From positions 1-64,000 of the forward strand of contig NZ_JAKCFC010000002.1 in the NCBI RefSeq assembly GCF_021916785.1: a stretch of 64,000 bases of DNA, in the 5' to 3' direction. The translations under genes were made by a program, and so were the position numbers. The notes below the pieces were generated by a model. It was given only the letters and a program-made list of their open reading frames with translations. It ran no database searches and was not told the DNA's origin. Positions within the stretch are counted from its first letter, which is position 1. The number at the start of each line of letters is the position of its first letter. The stretch comes from Mycolicibacterium lacusdiani (GTDB taxonomy: Bacteria; Actinomycetota; Actinomycetes; Mycobacteriales; Mycobacteriaceae). Below, one piece after another: positions 7,813-15,619 of this stretch.

Positions 7813-8664
7813 CTACGGTCGCCATCCTCGGGCTATCAACGCTGCGCGTGCGGAACTGACGATCTCCAGGGGCGAGTCCTCCTTGATGACGAAGACCACG
7901 TGCCAGCCGAGGGAGTCGAGCTTCCGCTTCACCCTGACGTCCTTGGCGTATTGGAACCGGTCGGTCCTGTGCTGGTCGCCGTCGTACTCGGCGCCGACGA
8001 GGTAGTCCTCCCACGCCATGTCGAGTGTGCGGACCAGCTGCCGCCCGTCGAAGACCGGAACTTGCGTCGACGGCCTGGGTAGACCCGCGTTGACGAACAG
8101 GAGCCGCAGCCTCGTCTCGCGTGGCGAGGCCGCGCCGCCGTCGACCAGGGGAAGCGCGGCGCGGAGCGTCTTCATCCCACGCGCGCCGGGATGCCGCGCC
8201 ATGACTGCCGGAAGGCCTTGCAGCGCCGACGGGACGGCCCACAGCAGTGCGTCGAGCCGGGCCACCGCCTGCTCGAGCGGAAGGTGGCGCCCGAGGTCGA
8301 AGGCGGTGCGCGCAGGCGTGGTGACCGGGATGCCATCGACCGTCGTGATCTCCTCGGGTGCCAGTTCCTCGCTGCGAACGACGAGTCCGCGAGGTGGGCG
8401 TCCGTTCCTCCAGATCAGCTCGACGGGGTGCGTGACGTCAACCCACTGAGCGCCGTGCAGCGCCGACGCGGCGACGCCCGCGATCACGCCGCGTCGCTTC
8501 GACCAGACGTAGGCGGCGGCGATCCTGTCGCGCAGATTCGGAGTCCACGGTTTCGCAACGTAGACGTCTCGCAGGATCGTCTGGTGCCACCGACGAAGCT
8601 CGTACTCGGACACGTCGCCACGCGCAAGCGCGTCGCTGCCGAGGAAGATCCGTGGGCGACCCAT
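7813..8664 (-). CDS. AbiEi-like / DUF559 domain protein
   Basis: A 283-aa protein in two parts. The N-terminal half (about 1-160) resembles the AbiEi antitoxin-type region, with a winged-helix-like start and the sequence VDGIPVTTPARTAFDLGRHL. The C-terminal half is a DUF559 fold related to Vsr and other PD-(D/E)XK nucleases, with WEDYLVGAEYDGDQHRTD supplying the acidic residues and a late KRKLDSLGWHVVFV. Such proteins are common and multicopy in mycobacteria; nuclease activity is unproven and no AbiEii-type toxin lies next to it. The gene is flanked by inverted copies of a 61-bp palindrome. By position it may match Rv3714c. Confidence 0.8.
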   Translation of the reverse strand: MGRPRIFLGSDALARGDVSEYELRRWHQTILRDVYVAKPWTPNLRDRIAAAYVWSKRRGVIAGVAASALHGAQWVDVTHPVELIWRNGRPPRGLVVRSEELAPEEITTVDGIPVTTPARTAFDLGRHLPLEQAVARLDALLWAVPSALQGLPAVMARHPGARGMKTLRAALPLVDGGAASPRETRLRLLFVNAGLPRPSTQVPVFDGRQLVRTLDMAWEDYLVGAEYDGDQHRTDRFQYAKDVRVKRKLDSLGWHVVFVIKEDSPLEIVSSARAALIARGWRP

Positions 8665-8695
8665 GTCGGGAATGTGCCACCAGACTCCGACACGT

Positions 8696-8756
8696 CACGA
8701 GATTGCACGCAGCGCGGGAAAGTACGAGTGGACGTGTCGGTGGGTGCAATCTCGCG
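8696..8756. repeat. 61-bp palindrome, copy B (inverted)
   Basis: Bounded by CACGAGATTG and CAATCTCGCG. The interior ACGAGTGGACGTGTCGGTG matches the reverse complement of copy A with few differences. It lies between the gatD stop and the DUF559 start, both on the minus strand. Confidence 0.8.
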
Positions 8757-8787
8757 GCAGGAGGTGACCTACGCGGCCGCAGGTGAC

Positions 8788-9513
8788 CTACGCCCGGCGT
8801 GGAGCCGCCAGCCGTTCGCGTCGCAGCTGCTCGACCTCGTCGAGTTTCAGCGGCGGCAGGTCTCCGACCACCCGGGACAGCAGGTGATCGGCCAGCTCCG
8901 GGTTGCGGGCCAGGCACGGCCCGTGCAGGTACGTGGCGATGACGCTGCCCTGCACCGCACCGTCGTAGCCGTCGCCGTCGCGGTTCCCAGCACCGGTGAC
9001 CACCCGGGCCAGCGGCGATGCCTCCGGGCCGAGAACCGTTCCGCCACGGTGGTTCTCGAACCCGGTGAGCCGCTGAGTCATCCCAGGGAGCAAAGGCTGT
9101 GACACCACTTCGCCGATCGTGCGCTTGGGTTGCGGCGACGTCGTCACGTCCAGCAGGCCGACGCCGTCCACGCGCTCACCCGACGACGTCTCGTACCAGT
9201 GACCAAGCACCTGGATCGCCGCGCAGATCGCCAGTACCGGAGCGCCCCGCGCCGCGGCCTGCTGCAGCCCCGGATGGCGGATCAGATGCTTGGTGGCCAG
9301 GCGCTGCGCGAAGTCCTCCGCACCGCCGAGCGTGTACAGATCCAGCTCGGCGGGAACCGGATCGTTCAAGGTAATTTCAACGACCTCGGCGTCGATACCC
9401 CGCAGCTGCAGGCGCTTTCGCAACACGACTGAGTTGCCGCCGTCGCCGTAGGTTCCCATGACGTCGGGCAGCACCAGCCCGATCCGGACCGTGGACTCGG
9501 TGGACGAACTCAT
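8788..9513 (-). CDS. gatD: Lipid II isoglutaminyl synthase, glutaminase subunit
   Basis: Class I glutamine amidotransferase of the CobB/CobQ-like type, 242 aa. It supplies ammonia to MurT for amidating the D-glutamate of lipid II. The nucleophile is Cys97 in LAICAAIQ and the His is H197 in YLHGPC. ATG 9513 sits inside the last copy of the 32-bp repeat that separates it from murT. In M. tuberculosis the orthologue was once named CobQ2 (Rv3713). The distance to murT and shared strand support one operon. Confidence 0.92.
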   Translation of the reverse strand: MSSSTESTVRIGLVLPDVMGTYGDGGNSVVLRKRLQLRGIDAEVVEITLNDPVPAELDLYTLGGAEDFAQRLATKHLIRHPGLQQAAARGAPVLAICAAIQVLGHWYETSSGERVDGVGLLDVTTSPQPKRTIGEVVSQPLLPGMTQRLTGFENHRGGTVLGPEASPLARVVTGAGNRDGDGYDGAVQGSVIATYLHGPCLARNPELADHLLSRVVGDLPPLKLDEVEQLRRERLAAPRRA

Positions 9514-9641
9514 CGGTGTCCTCGGCTCTTCGCGCAAGCGCTCATCGGTGCCCCCGGCTCTTCGCGCAAGCGCTCATCGGTGCCCCCGGCTCTTCGCGCA
9601 AGCGCTCATCGGTGCCCCCGGCTCTTCGCGCAAGCGCTCAT
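9510..9641 (-). repeat. Four tandem 32-bp repeats carrying coupled 11-codon ORFs
   Basis: Units run 9511-9542, 9543-9574, 9575-9606 and 9607-9638. Read on the minus strand, each contains an ATG that opens MSACAKSRGHR and stops at TGA overlapping the next ATG (ATGA). The first ATG overlaps the murT stop and the last stop overlaps the gatD start. The unit nearest gatD differs at two bases, both silent in the peptide. Each unit has a GGGGG tract 5 nt before the next ATG. It lacks the spacers of a CRISPR array. Confidence 0.85.
9606..9641 (-). CDS. Mini-ORF 1 of 4 (MSACAKSRGHR)
   Basis: The first of four identical 11-residue ORFs downstream of murT; its ATG overlaps the murT TGA. The others are at 9574-9609, 9542-9577 and 9510-9545. 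Protein production is not established; the reading-frame chain is exact. Confidence 0.35.
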   Translation of the reverse strand: MSACAKSRGHR

Positions 9642-10903
9642 CGCGCCACCCGCTTCAGTAGGCGGCTCAGTTGGAGGAACGCGGTGTAGTTGGCGACTAC
9701 CTCGACATGCCCGGGGGGACACGACGTGATCGCCTCGACGGCGTTGTGCACCAGCGTGTGCTCGACGCCCGCATACCCCAGCCGCACCGCGAGATCGGTT
9801 CCGCGCTCACCGGCCGCGACCACCGGGTGGTTCACGAAGTGCTCGAAGTCGACGTCCCACAGCCATGACAGGTCCTCCCCGTCGGGCACCTGGCCGTTGA
9901 CCGAGATGACCACCGAGCCGGCGTCGGTGTCGACCATCGACAGCGCCTCCTGCCATCCGGCCGGGTTCTTGGCCAGCAGCATCCGCACCGTGTGCCTGCC
10001 CAGGTCGATCGTCGAGTAGCGTCCGGCGACCTCGTCCACGGTCTCGACCGCCGCGACCGCTGCAGCAGGGTCGGCGCCGAGTGTCACCGCAGCCGCGACG
10101 GCCTGCGCCGCGTTGCCGCGGTTCACAGCACCCGGCAGCGACAGCGTCATCGGCAGCGCCAGCCCGTCGGGCCCGTACAGACACGCGTCGTCGTACCACC
10201 ACTGCGGCTGTGGCCGCTCGAAGTCGGCTCCGGTCGAGTGCCAGTGCGAGCCGTCGCGGACGATCACCTCGCCGCTTCGGGGACAGCTGACCGAGTCGTT
10301 GGCCCAGCTGCCGCCGGCCGCAACCCACACCACGTGGGGGCTGTCGTAGGCGGCCGACGTCATCAGCACGTCGTCGCAGTTGGCCACGACGACGGTGTCC
10401 CGGTGGCGGGCCAGGCCGCCGCGCAGCGTCCGCTCGATGTGGTTGATCTCACCGACCCGGTCTAGCTGATCGCGCGACAGGTTCAGTAAGACGACGACGG
10501 CGGCTTCCACCGCATCCAAGACGTGCGGCACGTGCATCTCGTCGACCTCGAGTGCGGCCAGGTCGGCGTTCCGAGCGCCTGCCAGCGCGGCGATGAGCCC
10601 GGCGTCCATGTTGGCGCCTTCGGCGTTGGTGGCGACGGGTCCGATCGTGGCGAGCGCCGCCGCCGTCATCCGGGTGGTGGTCGACTTCCCGTTGGTGCCG
10701 GTCACGACTACCGAGCGGCGGCCCGAGCCGAGCTGGCCGAGGATCGACTTGTCGAGCGTCATCGCGACGAGGCCGCCGATCATCGCCCCCGCACCCCGGC
10801 CGCTGACCCGCGACGCCCAGCGTGCCGCTGCGCCGGCGCCCAACGCGGCGCGGCCACGGGCGGTCAGGGTCGTCGGCCGTTCGCTGCGCTGCCCTCCGAT
10901 CAC
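9638..10903 (-). CDS. murT: Lipid II isoglutaminyl synthase, MurT subunit
   Basis: Mur-ligase-like ATPase, 421 aa, that with GatD converts D-glutamate of lipid II to D-isoglutamine. P-loop GTNGKSTT is at residues 69-76, the central Mur ligase domain follows, and the C-terminal DUF1727 region ends the protein. The zinc-ribbon insert seen in other MurT proteins is recognisable but degenerate: C207 remains while the other three expected cysteine positions read S210, S223 and A226. The GTG start has a leaderless -10 box (TAGACT, 6 nt). It matches Rv3712. Confidence 0.92.
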   Translation of the reverse strand: MIGGQRSERPTTLTARGRAALGAGAAARWASRVSGRGAGAMIGGLVAMTLDKSILGQLGSGRRSVVVTGTNGKSTTTRMTAAALATIGPVATNAEGANMDAGLIAALAGARNADLAALEVDEMHVPHVLDAVEAAVVVLLNLSRDQLDRVGEINHIERTLRGGLARHRDTVVVANCDDVLMTSAAYDSPHVVWVAAGGSWANDSVSCPRSGEVIVRDGSHWHSTGADFERPQPQWWYDDACLYGPDGLALPMTLSLPGAVNRGNAAQAVAAAVTLGADPAAAVAAVETVDEVAGRYSTIDLGRHTVRMLLAKNPAGWQEALSMVDTDAGSVVISVNGQVPDGEDLSWLWDVDFEHFVNHPVVAAGERGTDLAVRLGYAGVEHTLVHNAVEAITSCPPGHVEVVANYTAFLQLSRLLKRVAR

Positions 10904-10909
10904 CCCGGC

Positions 10910-10915
10910 AGTCTA
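10910..10915 (-). promoter_or_regulatory. -10 box, leaderless murT promoter
   Basis: Minus-strand TAGACT, 6 nt, then GTG 10903. It would drive murT and gatD. Confidence 0.55.
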
Positions 10916-10991
10916 TGAGGGCACGAGTGCGTCGGCGACACGCGGCGCTGACGGCCCGGGGTTGTCAGTCAGCCGTGCCATCCTCGAATTC

Positions 10992-11978
10992 GTGAGAACG
11001 AGTTGGGGCCGACCGGCCACCGAGCCGGGATCCGGCTGGGCGGTCGTCGACGTCGAGACGACCGGGTTCCGCCCGGGGCAGGCTCGCATCGTCAGCGTCG
11101 CCGCGCTCGCCGTCGGTGACGACGGCAACGTCGAGGGCAGCTTCTCGAGCCTGCTCAACCCGGGCGTCGACCCCGGACCCACGCACGTGCACGGCTTGAC
11201 CACGGAGATGCTTGCTGGCGCTCCGACGTTCGCCGACGTGGTCGACGACCTGACCGGCGTGCTGCGCGGCCGCACCCTCGTCGCGCACAACGTCGGCTTC
11301 GACTACGCGTTCCTGACCGCCGAGGCCGAACTCGTCGACGTCGAGCTGCCCATCGACACCGTGATGTGCACCGTGGAACTGTCCCGCCGGCTTCGCCTCG
11401 GCGTCGAGAACCTGCGCCTGGAGACGCTCGCCGCGCACTGGGGCGTCACCCAGATGCGACCCCACGACGCACTGGACGACGCCCTGGTGCTGGCGCAGAT
11501 CCTCAAGCCGAGCCTTGCGGGCGCCCACGATCGCCGCGCCTGGCTTCCCGTGCGTCCGGTCAGCCGGCGCAGGTGGCCCAACGGGCGGGTCACGCACGAG
11601 GAGTTCCGTCCGCTCAAGACGTTGGCGGCGCGCATGCCCTGCGCGTACCAGAACCCCGGGCCGTACGTGTCTGGTCGGCCGCTGGTCCAGGGCATGCGCA
11701 TCGCGCTGGCCGAGGTGTCGCACACCTACGAGGAGCTGATCGAGCGCATCCTGCACGCCGGCCTCGCCTACACCGACGCCGTCGACCAGCAGACGTCGCT
11801 GGTGCTGTGCGACCAGCCACGGCCCGAGCAGGGCAAGGGCTTCCAAGCCGGGGAGATGGGCATCCCGCTCGTCCACGCCGCCGAGTTCATGACGCTGCTC
11901 GAGCACGTCGTCGGCGGCCGCGACGTCGAACAGTTCGTCGACGTCCCCGTCACGGGCGATCAGTACGCGCTCTTCTAG
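10992..11978 (+). CDS. dnaQ: DnaQ-family 3'-5' exonuclease with BRCT-like tail
   Basis: DEDD exonuclease of the DNA polymerase III epsilon type, 328 aa. Exo I VVDVETTGF gives D20 and E22, Exo II is AHNVGFDYAFL, and Exo III HDALDDALVL supplies the catalytic His and Asp (DEDDh). The last 90 residues look BRCT-like, ending in a segment typical of such domains (KGFQAGEMGIPLVHAAEF). This layout matches Rv3711c. In mycobacteria main proofreading is done by the DnaE1 PHP domain, so this is probably an accessory nuclease. GTG 10992 is chosen from the conserved N-terminus; a weak -10 (CATCCT) is 7 nt upstream. Confidence 0.87.
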   Translation: MRTSWGRPATEPGSGWAVVDVETTGFRPGQARIVSVAALAVGDDGNVEGSFSSLLNPGVDPGPTHVHGLTTEMLAGAPTFADVVDDLTGVLRGRTLVAHNVGFDYAFLTAEAELVDVELPIDTVMCTVELSRRLRLGVENLRLETLAAHWGVTQMRPHDALDDALVLAQILKPSLAGAHDRRAWLPVRPVSRRRWPNGRVTHEEFRPLKTLAARMPCAYQNPGPYVSGRPLVQGMRIALAEVSHTYEELIERILHAGLAYTDAVDQQTSLVLCDQPRPEQGKGFQAGEMGIPLVHAAEFMTLLEHVVGGRDVEQFVDVPVTGDQYALF

Positions 11979-12006
11979 CCCGTGACATCGACTGTGCTGG
12001 TGCGGT

Positions 12007-12390
12007 CTACGTGAGCGCCTTGACCTTCAGGGAGTCGAACTCGGGTTGACTGATGGTTCCGGAATCGAGCAGCTCCTTCGCGTGCCGTATCTCCTCAGTC
12101 GGGGAACGTCCGACGGCCTGCCGAATGTAGTCGGCCGTCTCCTGCTGGGCGGCCGCAGCGGAATCTCGCCCGCGCTTTGCCATCCCCTGGCCCCGGGCGA
12201 CCAGGTACACCAGCGCCGTCAGGTAGGGGACGAGGATCAGGAAGATCACCCACACTGCCTTGACGAATCCAGACGTCTGGTGATCGCGCCAGAATAGGTC
12301 CGTGAGGATGTTGAACAAGATCATCAAGTAGGCGATGAATGCGAAGATGACGATGGTCGACCACAGGAAGTTCCAGAACGAATCCCACAT
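12007..12390 (-). CDS. SHOCT domain membrane protein
   Basis: A 127-aa protein with two hydrophobic helices (about 8-28 and 43-66), resembling the PLDc_N membrane module. A charged linker and a C-terminal SHOCT domain follow (EIRHAKELLDSGTISQPEF). The SHOCT domain is a short motif of unknown biochemical role, often found on membrane proteins. The start is ATG 12390 with GGAGGAG upstream. It converges on dnaQ. Confidence 0.85.
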   Translation of the reverse strand: MWDSFWNFLWSTIVIFAFIAYLMILFNILTDLFWRDHQTSGFVKAVWVIFLILVPYLTALVYLVARGQGMAKRGRDSAAAAQQETADYIRQAVGRSPTEEIRHAKELLDSGTISQPEFDSLKVKALT

Positions 12391-12507
12391 ATCTCGTGCT
12401 CCTCCAACGAAACTCCGCGCACCCTGCGCTGTCGGCAGTCAAACACGGGGTGTCGTGCATCATCAGGGTCCAAAGACCCCGCTCGGAGCAGCCAAGGTCA
12501 TTCGGGG

Positions 12508-13593
12508 CTAGCCCGCGACGGCCCCGGCGCCTGCCGCCGCGTGCGTCGCGGCGATGGTGGGCGCCCGGTAGCCGCCGTCGCGCATCGCCGCCTCGACCGC
12601 CGCGCTCACCGCGCCCACCCGGTCGGTTGGGACCAGCGCGATCACGCAGCCGCCGAATCCGCCGCCGGTCATCCGGGCGCCGAAGGCGCCTGTCGCCGCC
12701 GCCGTTTCGGCGATCGCGTCGAGCTGGGTGGTGGTGATCTCGAAGTCGTCGCGCATCGAGGCGTGCGACGCGGTCATCAATGCCCCCGCCGCGGCGAGGT
12801 CCGATTCGCGCATCGCCGCGACGAAGTCGAGCACCCGGGCGTTCTCGGTGACGATGTGGCGGGCGCGGCGGGCGTCCACCGGGTCGCCGACGGCGTCGAG
12901 ACCGCCGACGTCGGCCACCTCGCGCAGGGACTCGACGCCGAGATCCCTGGCCGCGCGTTCACAGGAGTCGCGACGGGCGGCGTACTCACCACCCGCGTGT
13001 TCGTGTGCGGCATGGGAATTCATCACCAGCAGTGTCGCTCCGACCGACTCGGGATCGAACGGCACCTGCTGGACGGCCACCTCGCGGAAGTCGATCAGCA
13101 GCGCACGCTTCGATGCGCCGAACAGGGCAGACAGTTGATCGAGCAAACCCGTTGGCGCGCCGACGTACTCGTTCTCCGCCCGCTGGGCCAGGCGCGCCTG
13201 CTCGATGCGGTCCAACGACAGCTCGCCGGCCGCGACGAACGCCCCTAGGGCCGCGCACTCCAGCGCGGCCGACGACGACAGCCCGGCGCCGATCTCCACG
13301 TCGCTGGTGACGTCGAGACGCCCACCCCGGACCGGGTGACCGGCCTCGCGCAGCGCCCACACCACCCCTGCCACGTACGCCGCCCACCCGTCGACGTCGC
13401 CGGGGCGGGTGCCCGGCGCGATGTCCACCGCGCCGTCGAACTGATTGCTGCGGACGGTCAGCACGTCGCCGTCGGACGGGTCGAAACGCGCAATCGTCCG
13501 CTGCGGCAACGCGATCGGCAACGCGAAGCCCAGGTTGTAGTCGGTGTGCTCGCCGATCAGGTTGATCCGGCCCGGTGCCTCCCACGCGATCAC
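12508..13593 (-). CDS. galK: Galactokinase
   Basis: GHMP-family kinase, 361 aa, phosphorylating galactose at C1 in the Leloir pathway. The galactokinase signature [13 protein letters not shown] is at residues 8-20, the ATP loop [10 protein letters not shown] at 102-111, and the third GHMP motif MTGGGFGGC near the C-terminus. GTG 13593 overlaps the galT stop as GTGA, so translation is probably coupled. It is the last gene of deoR-galT-galK. Confidence 0.96.
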   Translation of the reverse strand: MIAWEAPGRINLIGEHTDYNLGFALPIALPQRTIARFDPSDGDVLTVRSNQFDGAVDIAPGTRPGDVDGWAAYVAGVVWALREAGHPVRGGRLDVTSDVEIGAGLSSSAALECAALGAFVAAGELSLDRIEQARLAQRAENEYVGAPTGLLDQLSALFGASKRALLIDFREVAVQQVPFDPESVGATLLVMNSHAAHEHAGGEYAARRDSCERAARDLGVESLREVADVGGLDAVGDPVDARRARHIVTENARVLDFVAAMRESDLAAAGALMTASHASMRDDFEITTTQLDAIAETAAATGAFGARMTGGGFGGCVIALVPTDRVGAVSAAVEAAMRDGGYRAPTIAATHAAAGAGAVAG

Positions 13594-14687
13594 GGCGCGA
13601 CCTCGCGCAGTCGCTGCGCCACGCTCTCGGGCGTCACGTCACTGATGAAGGCGTCCATCGCCGACTCCGATCCCGCGAGGAACTTCAGCTTGGTCGCGCT
13701 GCGGCGGATCGACATGAACTCCACGTGGAAGTAGCCGTGGCGCTGGGCGCCGACGCCGGTGTGCTGGTGCAGCGCCGAGATGTAGGGCAGCGGCGTGGGG
13801 TAGAGCCGGTCGAAGCGACCGAGCACGTCGAGGTAGATCGCGGCGAGGTCGTCGCGTTCGGCATCGGTGAGTTCGATCAGATTGGGCACTAACCGGTTCG
13901 GGTAGACGTGCACCTCGACCGGCCAGCGGGCAGCGAACGGCACGAAGGCGGTGAACAGCTCGGAGCGCGCGATGACGCGGCTGCCGTCGGTGACCTCGGC
14001 GGCCAGCAGGTCCGCGAACAGATTGGTGCCGGTGCGGCTGTGGTGTGCGTCCGCGCGGCCCAGCATGTGGGTGGTGCGCGGGGTGAGTGACGGGTAGCCG
14101 TAGATCTGGCCGTGCGGGTGGGTGAGCGTCACGCCGATCTCCTCGCCGCGGTTCTCGAAGCAGAACACCTGCTCGATTCCCTTGCGGCCGAACATGTCCG
14201 CGGTTCGGTGTGCCCACGCGTCGACGACGAGACGGGCGTGTGGCTGGGACAGTCCGGCGAACGACCCGGTGTGATCGCTGGAGAAGCAGATCACCTCGCA
14301 GCGACCGTGACCCGGTGCGGTGACGAATCCGTCGACGCCGCCGTCGGGGAGTGCGAACGCGGTGTCGGGGCTTGCGCCGGACAGGCTCGGGAAGCGGTTC
14401 TCGAACACCACCACGTCGTAGTCGGGCGCCGGGATCTCGCTGCGATCCCCGGACGGCCCCGGGCACAGTGGACACTGGTCGGCAGGCGGCTTGTAGGTGC
14501 GGTCCTGGCGCAGCGCGGCGATGATCACCCACTCCCCGGTCTGACGGTCGAAGCGGACCTCCGAGGACCCGGCCGTGCGGGCGGGCAGCGGACGCCGGTC
14601 GGCGACCGGCCGTGGTGCGTGACCCGGCAGCGCGAAGAAGTACTCGTCGCGGCCGTCGGCCAGCGTCCAGTGCAGTGGTTCGCCCAT
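13590..14687 (-). CDS. galT: Galactose-1-phosphate uridylyltransferase
   Basis: HIT-superfamily enzyme, 365 aa, exchanging UDP between UDP-glucose and galactose-1-phosphate. The catalytic HPH is at residues 190-192 in [11 protein letters not shown], and the zinc cysteines CPLC near 72-75. Start and stop overlap the neighbours (TGATG with deoR, GTGA with galK), a tight operon. No galE lies here, so UDP-galactose 4-epimerase must be encoded elsewhere. Confidence 0.96.
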   Translation of the reverse strand: MGEPLHWTLADGRDEYFFALPGHAPRPVADRRPLPARTAGSSEVRFDRQTGEWVIIAALRQDRTYKPPADQCPLCPGPSGDRSEIPAPDYDVVVFENRFPSLSGASPDTAFALPDGGVDGFVTAPGHGRCEVICFSSDHTGSFAGLSQPHARLVVDAWAHRTADMFGRKGIEQVFCFENRGEEIGVTLTHPHGQIYGYPSLTPRTTHMLGRADAHHSRTGTNLFADLLAAEVTDGSRVIARSELFTAFVPFAARWPVEVHVYPNRLVPNLIELTDAERDDLAAIYLDVLGRFDRLYPTPLPYISALHQHTGVGAQRHGYFHVEFMSIRRSATKLKFLAGSESAMDAFISDVTPESVAQRLREVAP

Positions 14688-15472
14688 CAGGCGCCCACCT
14701 CGGCGATCCGCAGTTCGCCGACCTCGGCGGCGACGAGTTGCCGCTCGGGGTCGGTGAGCCCGTCGTCGACGATCAACGTGTCGACCCGGTCGAGCCGGGC
14801 GAAGACGTTGGTGCCGATCTCCTGGTACTTGGTGTGGTCGGCCAGTACGAACAGTCGCGCGCCGATGTCGATCAACATCCGATTCGTCTGCGCCTCTGCG
14901 ACATTGGGCGAGGTCAGCCCGACGCGCGGATCGAAGCCGTGCACGCCGAGGTAGCTGGCGTCCACCCGGAAGGAGCCGATCGCGTTGTCGGCGATCGGGC
15001 CGACCAGGGCGTCCGACGGCGTGCGGACGCCGCCGCTGAGATACGCCTGGGGCCCGTCCTCGCCGTCACCCGACGGATCGGTCAACGTCGTGAACACCCT
15101 CAGCGAGTTGGTGATCACCGTGATGCTCGGTCGCCGCGCAAGCCTGCGGGCGAGTTCGGTGGTGGTGGTGCCCGCGCTGATCGCGATCGTCATGCCGTCC
15201 TCGACGGTGCTCGCGGCGACCGCGGCGATCGCCTCCTTCTCGGCGCGCTGCTGAGAGGCCTTCACCACCGACCACGGCTCCTCGCCGCGGTTGTGGCGGA
15301 CCACCGCGCCGCCGTGCACCTTGCGCAGCAGGTCTTGGGCGTGCAGCGCGTCGAGGTCGCGGCGCACGGTCATCTCCGACACGTCGAGCTGGGCCGCAAG
15401 GTCGGCGACGCGCGCGGACCCACCGGCCTGCAACGTACGCAGTATTGCGGCGCGGCGATCGGCGGCGAGCAT
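14687..15472 (-). CDS. DeoR/GlpR family transcriptional regulator
   Basis: Sugar-phosphate-responsive repressor, 261 aa. The N-terminal DeoR helix-turn-helix is ARVADLAAQLDVSEMTVRRDL (about 20-40). The C-terminal ribose-5-phosphate-isomerase-like sensor includes ISAGTTTTELA and VLADHTKY. ATG 15472 follows AGAGG at somewhat long spacing; the longer open frame upstream lacks family similarity. It heads deoR-galT-galK and diverges from the symporter gene, so it likely controls both sides through the 146-bp intergenic region. Confidence 0.92.
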   Translation of the reverse strand: MLAADRRAAILRTLQAGGSARVADLAAQLDVSEMTVRRDLDALHAQDLLRKVHGGAVVRHNRGEEPWSVVKASQQRAEKEAIAAVAASTVEDGMTIAISAGTTTTELARRLARRPSITVITNSLRVFTTLTDPSGDGEDGPQAYLSGGVRTPSDALVGPIADNAIGSFRVDASYLGVHGFDPRVGLTSPNVAEAQTNRMLIDIGARLFVLADHTKYQEIGTNVFARLDRVDTLIVDDGLTDPERQLVAAEVGELRIAEVGA

Positions 15473-15507
15473 GGGCTGAGGTGTCCTCTGCTGGTGGGAA
15501 CCGCACA

Positions 15508-15579
15508 TTAACAAACAACATCGCCCGATTTCGGCCCTTTCGGCCAACCCCCCTGTTACTTTCTGCGAGTTCCTGTTAG
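15508..15579. promoter_or_regulatory. Candidate DeoR operators in the gal divergent region
   Basis: Three TTAACA/TGTTA-type elements lie between deoR and the symporter gene: TTAACA at about 15508-15513, and a direct repeat of CCTGTTA starting at 15552 and 15572, exactly 20 bp apart. DeoR-family proteins often bind TGTTA-like direct repeats; the assignment is inferred. Confidence 0.35.
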
Positions 15580-15619
15580 AACTTGTGAAAATCGATCGCT
15601 CCAACGAAGGGGTAGATGC

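Noticed and set aside
7749..8756. Complete insertion sequence
   Set aside because: No transposase is present between the inverted 61-bp elements; only a DUF559 gene.
9510..9641. CRISPR array
   Set aside because: The units are contiguous 32-bp repeats with no unique spacers and no cas genes; they encode coupled short ORFs.
9458..9661. Plus-strand ORF across the 32-bp repeats
   Set aside because: It is a by-product of the repeat read on the other strand, with no start signal or family.
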